The notes under the pieces are model-generated. The model did not search any database. It was not told the DNA's origin and saw only the letters and a program-made list of their open reading frames with translations. This document shows positions 61,509-64,000 of a stretch of DNA of 64,000 bases, one piece after another. The position numbers were made by a program, and so were the translations under genes. This DNA comes from Robertmurraya korlensis (lineage in GTDB: Bacteria; Bacillota; Bacilli; Bacillales; Cytobacillaceae): contig NZ_JAMBNS010000009.1 in NCBI RefSeq assembly GCF_023715225.1, positions 186,001 to 250,000 of the forward strand. Reading direction: 5' to 3'. The number at the start of each line of letters is the position of its first letter. Positions within the stretch are counted from its first letter, which is position 1.

Positions 61509-62078
61509 ATGAAACATCTTGAAGAACTTATTGATGAGCTAGGATTGCAACAACAAATTACAATGGACGATATTCCAGCGATTGATTTATACATGGATCA
61601 AGTTATTCAGTTGTTTGAACAGAAATTTAATGATACGAAAAGAAATAAAGAGGAGAAATTATTAACAAAAACTATGATAAACAATTACGCTAAGGATAAA
61701 TTGTTTATCCCGATAAAAAATAAGAAGTATTCAAAGGAACACCTTATACTTATTAGTCTCATATTCCAGCTTAAGGGTGGCTTGTCTATTAATGATATTA
61801 AGACAACCTTAGTTGGTTTGAATGACGGTATCCAATCAGGTAATCTGGATTTAGAGAAATTCTATACATCTTACCTAAATTTGGCTATGAAGAATGTTAC
61901 ATCTTTTAACGAAGAGGTAAAGTCACATTGGCAAGATGTGATTGAAGAAGTGGAAGATACTACTGAAGAAAATAATCTTTATTTAAAAAATGTTCTCCTT
62001 ATCGCCTCATTGATTAATATTAGCAATCATTATCGCAGAGTAGCTGAAAAACTCGTAGATGAAATAAGTACGAAATAA
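61509..62078 (+). CDS. DUF1836 family protein
   Basis: 189 residues, helical, with a DUF1836 core (TKTMINNYAKDKLFIPIKNKKYSKEHLILI) resembling a MerR-type winged helix. Divergent from the haemolysin III gene, an arrangement seen in other Bacillaceae. Possibly a transcription regulator of its neighbour. Start behind AAAAAGGAGAAAATT. Confidence 0.85.
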   Translation: MKHLEELIDELGLQQQITMDDIPAIDLYMDQVIQLFEQKFNDTKRNKEEKLLTKTMINNYAKDKLFIPIKNKKYSKEHLILISLIFQLKGGLSINDIKTTLVGLNDGIQSGNLDLEKFYTSYLNLAMKNVTSFNEEVKSHWQDVIEEVEDTTEENNLYLKNVLLIASLINISNHYRRVAEKLVDEISTK

Positions 62079-62111
62079 CACCGTTTTCCTTGTGGAAGAT
62101 GGTGTTTTTTG
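62076..62111 (+). terminator. Terminator of the DUF1836 gene
   Basis: AACACCGTTTTCC / GGAAGATGGTGTT imperfect hairpin followed by T run. Confidence 0.82.
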
Positions 62112-62148
62112 TCGTTAAAACACAAAGAAAAGGCTTACATATAGGGTT

Positions 62149-62165
62149 TGTTAGATTATCTAACA
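62149..62165 (+). promoter_or_regulatory. TnrA/GlnR box 1 upstream of amt
   Basis: TGTTAGATTATCTAACA fits the consensus TGTNANAWWWTMTNACA at every fixed position. It lies 46 bases upstream of a promoter-like TTGACT (62195) with TATAGA (62204) or TAAAAT (62217) as -10. Confidence 0.8.
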
Positions 62166-62239
62166 TGGTATTTTCGGAATGTTTGTAAATAATATTGACT
62201 CTTTATAGATATCGTTTAAAATAAACTTAATCGAACTGA

Positions 62240-62256
62240 TGTTATATTTTATGACA
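62240..62256 (+). promoter_or_regulatory. TnrA/GlnR box 2 upstream of amt
   Basis: TGTTATATTTTATGACA also fits TGTNANAWWWTMTNACA completely. It is 51 bases before the start codon and just before TATAAT (62258-62263); depending on which promoter is used it would be a repressing site. Confidence 0.78.
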
Positions 62257-62306
62257 TTATAATGTTAAGTAAAGTTACAGAACTGAAATTAAGGGGGAAA
62301 AGAAAA

Positions 62307-63572
62307 ATGGATGTAAACTACTTAATGAATAGTCTATGGGTAATGGTATCAGCAGTGTTAGTTATCTTCATGATTGGTGGATTTATCATGCTAGAAGCAG
62401 GTTCCACTCGAATGAAGAACGCTGGTCATATTGCTGGTAAAACCATTTTTACATTTGGTCTAGCTTCATTAGTATTCTGGGCAGTTGGTTTTGGATTTAT
62501 TTTTGGTGACAATGCTAATTTCTTTGTTGGTGCTTCAAACTTTTTCTATGGTGGGGCTGAATTAGATTTAGCACTTAATTCTTCAGTATTTTTCTTATTC
62601 CAATTAGCATTTGCAGGAATTGCCATAACAATTGCTCTTGGTGGTTTTGCTGAACGTGCAAAGTTATCCGTATATGTAATCTTTACAGTATTATTCTCAG
62701 CATTGGTTTATCCAGTAGTTGCTCACTGGATCTGGGGCGGTGGCTGGTTAGCAGAACATGGAAAGCAAGATTTTGCTGGCTCAACAGTTGTTCACTTAAC
62801 GGGAGCTATGGCAGCATTAGCAGCTACTATTCTATTAAAGCCTCGTATTGGGAAATATAATAAAGATGGCTCTGCAAACAATATTTATGGACATAATCAA
62901 GTATTCACAGCATTAGGTGTTCTTATTCTTTGGGTAGGTTGGTTTGGATTCAATGCTGGTAGTACCGTTTCAGTTGATGCTGGATTCTTTGGATTTGTAG
63001 CACTTAATACAAACTTAGCTGCAGGTGCAGGTGCTGTGGCAGCACTAATTATTTCTTGGGTTGTATTAGGGAAATCAGATATTCCAACTATTTTAAATGG
63101 TGCACTCGCAGGTTTAGTTGCTATAACAGCATCATGTGCATTTGTTGATACATGGGCAGCGGTTGTTATTGGATTCGTAGCTGGAATTCTAGTGTTCTAT
63201 AGCGCAAGATTCTTTGAAAAACGCAAAATTGATGATCCGATTTTCGCATTATCTGTTCACGGCGCAGCAGGGGTATGGGGAACTCTGTCAACGGGCTTCT
63301 TTGCAACACCGGAATTAGCGACAGTTGGTAAGCCTGGTTTATTCTATGGCGGTGGCTTAGATCAACTTGGAGTTCAAGCGTTGGGAGTTGGTGTATCTGG
63401 GCTATACGCGTTTGTAATATCATTCGCCATTCTTGCGATTGTGAAGAAAGTAATCGGTGGCCTTCGTGTAACTGAAGAGGAAGAAATCATGGGTCTAGAT
63501 GTAAGTGAACATGGTAGCTACGGATATCCAGAAGTATTTTTAACTAGTGAAAATCAAAAAGTTTCTTCATAA
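62307..63572 (+). CDS. amt: Ammonium transporter
   Basis: 421 residues from the ATG (MDVNYLMNSLW) behind AAGGGGGAAAAGAAAA. Eleven membrane segments of the Amt/MEP/Rh family; motifs FIMLEAGSTRMKNAGH, the pore histidines in VHLTGAMAAL and LSVHGAAGVWG, and DDPIFALSVHGA. Equivalent to B. subtilis NrgA/AmtB, but no glnK (nrgB) follows. Two TnrA/GlnR boxes indicate control by nitrogen supply. Confidence 0.95.
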   Translation: MDVNYLMNSLWVMVSAVLVIFMIGGFIMLEAGSTRMKNAGHIAGKTIFTFGLASLVFWAVGFGFIFGDNANFFVGASNFFYGGAELDLALNSSVFFLFQLAFAGIAITIALGGFAERAKLSVYVIFTVLFSALVYPVVAHWIWGGGWLAEHGKQDFAGSTVVHLTGAMAALAATILLKPRIGKYNKDGSANNIYGHNQVFTALGVLILWVGWFGFNAGSTVSVDAGFFGFVALNTNLAAGAGAVAALIISWVVLGKSDIPTILNGALAGLVAITASCAFVDTWAAVVIGFVAGILVFYSARFFEKRKIDDPIFALSVHGAAGVWGTLSTGFFATPELATVGKPGLFYGGGLDQLGVQALGVGVSGLYAFVISFAILAIVKKVIGGLRVTEEEEIMGLDVSEHGSYGYPEVFLTSENQKVSS

Positions 63573-63574
63573 TT

Positions 63575-63611
63575 GATAAGGAGAGCCTCATTTTATGGGG
63601 CTTTCCTTATC
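63575..63611 (+). terminator. Hairpin after amt
   Basis: GATAAGGA.AGCC / GGCT..TCCTTATC stem just after the amt stop codon; no long T run, so termination may be partial. Confidence 0.65.
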
Positions 63612-63632
63612 TACTTAAAGGGCGTGTAAGAT

Positions 63633-64000
63633 TTGAGTTCATATGAATCAATAAAATTATGGAGAGAGACTCATATTGCAGAGTATATATCAAATTCAGA
63701 ATCTCTAAATAAGTTCCACGACGAGATTATGGTAAAGGTATTTGAGACTGCGAGTGCCCGAATGACTTCTGAAGCTCCTTGTGCTTTTGTATGGTTTATT
63801 ACAGGTAGCGGGGGGCGATTTGAACAAGGATTAATAAGTGATCAAGATCATGGGATTATATTTCAAGAAGATAGTTCAGAGGCAGGTTATTATTTTAGTG
63901 AATTAGGAAAGGAATTATCGATTGGGTTACAAATAGTTGGTTACCCATTTTGCGAAGGTAAAGTAATGAGTTCAAATCCACTTTGGTGTCAAGCAGCGTC
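63633..64000 (+). CDS. DUF294-type nucleotidyltransferase (3' truncated by window)
   Basis: First 122 codons of a gene that runs off the right edge, from a TTG behind AAAGGGCGTGTAAGA. The nucleotidyltransferase motif is visible: FVWFITGSGGRFEQGLISDQ followed by DHGIIF, with G-S-x2-R and D-x-D as in DUF294/GlnD-like proteins. Such proteins modify signalling partners; the place after amt suggests nitrogen signalling, which is an inference. Confidence 0.8.
   Translation, partial: MSSYESIKLWRETHIAEYISNSESLNKFHDEIMVKVFETASARMTSEAPCAFVWFITGSGGRFEQGLISDQDHGIIFQEDSSEAGYYFSELGKELSIGLQIVGYPFCEGKVMSSNPLWCQAA

Overview
The window is a low-GC, endospore-forming Firmicute chromosome of the Bacillaceae type. 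Evidence: the order oppABCDF - yjbC - spx - mecA - cls - coiA - pepF - spxH/yjbI - yjbJ/K/L - relQ - nadK - rluD-like - prpE matches the Bacillus yjb region; sporulation genes are present (spoVAC-AD-AE, spoVIF, a YhcN/YlaJ-type lipoprotein, a YjcZ peptide); and ribosome binding sites are strong AGGAGG types. No species is claimed.

Layout. 1-5.3 kb: oligopeptide ABC importer (oppA cut by the window edge). 5.3-14.7 kb: proteolysis and redox control around Spx (spx, the ClpC adaptor mecA, the Spx-degradation adaptor spxH with a truncated haemoglobin), plus cardiolipin synthase, the competence protein CoiA and oligopeptidase PepF. 14.7-23.1 kb: lytic transglycosylase, CYTH phosphatase, RelQ, NAD kinase, pseudouridine synthase, PrpE, the Mg transporter MgtE, FabI behind a near-perfect FapR operator, and an EAL phosphodiesterase. 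23.3-26.3 kb: sporulation block. 26.3-30.8 kb: UvrD-type helicase YjcD and yjcF-G-H. 31-34.7 kb: TAXI-type TRAP transporter with a DUF1850 protein. 34.7-38.9 kb: small genes missed by length cut-offs (YozQ-like, a 33-aa zinc ribbon, a 43-aa secreted peptide), a PerR-like regulator with its box, and an HTH-TPR regulator / peptide / subtilisin cassette that looks like a quorum-sensing unit.

39.06-59.62 kb: an integrated genomic island in the 3' end of a tRNA-Val(GAC) gene, bounded by a 47-bp perfect direct repeat. From left to right it carries a tyrosine integrase, an excisionase-like protein, orphan small genes and decayed ORFs, a complete type I restriction-modification system (hsdM, hsdS, hsdR), a compact minus-strand operon (HUH-type Rep, a second excisionase-like protein and a degenerate Rep paralogue), a putative small RNA, a zinc-ribbon protein of unknown function, an overlapping DUF3800 / BECR-like pair, a HEPN-type protein with a zinc-ribbon partner, and a resolvase relic. 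This is the accessory, defence-like part of the window.

59.6-64 kb: core genome resumes with the tRNA's displaced terminator, manganese catalase, haemolysin III family protein, DUF1836 regulator, ammonium transporter with two TnrA/GlnR-type boxes, and the start of a DUF294-type nucleotidyltransferase that runs off the right edge.

The most interesting candidates are the DUF3800/BECR-like pair, the HUH Rep with its degenerate paralogue and possible counter-transcript RNA, and the regulator-peptide-protease cassette. All functional statements come from reading the sequence; no database search was run.
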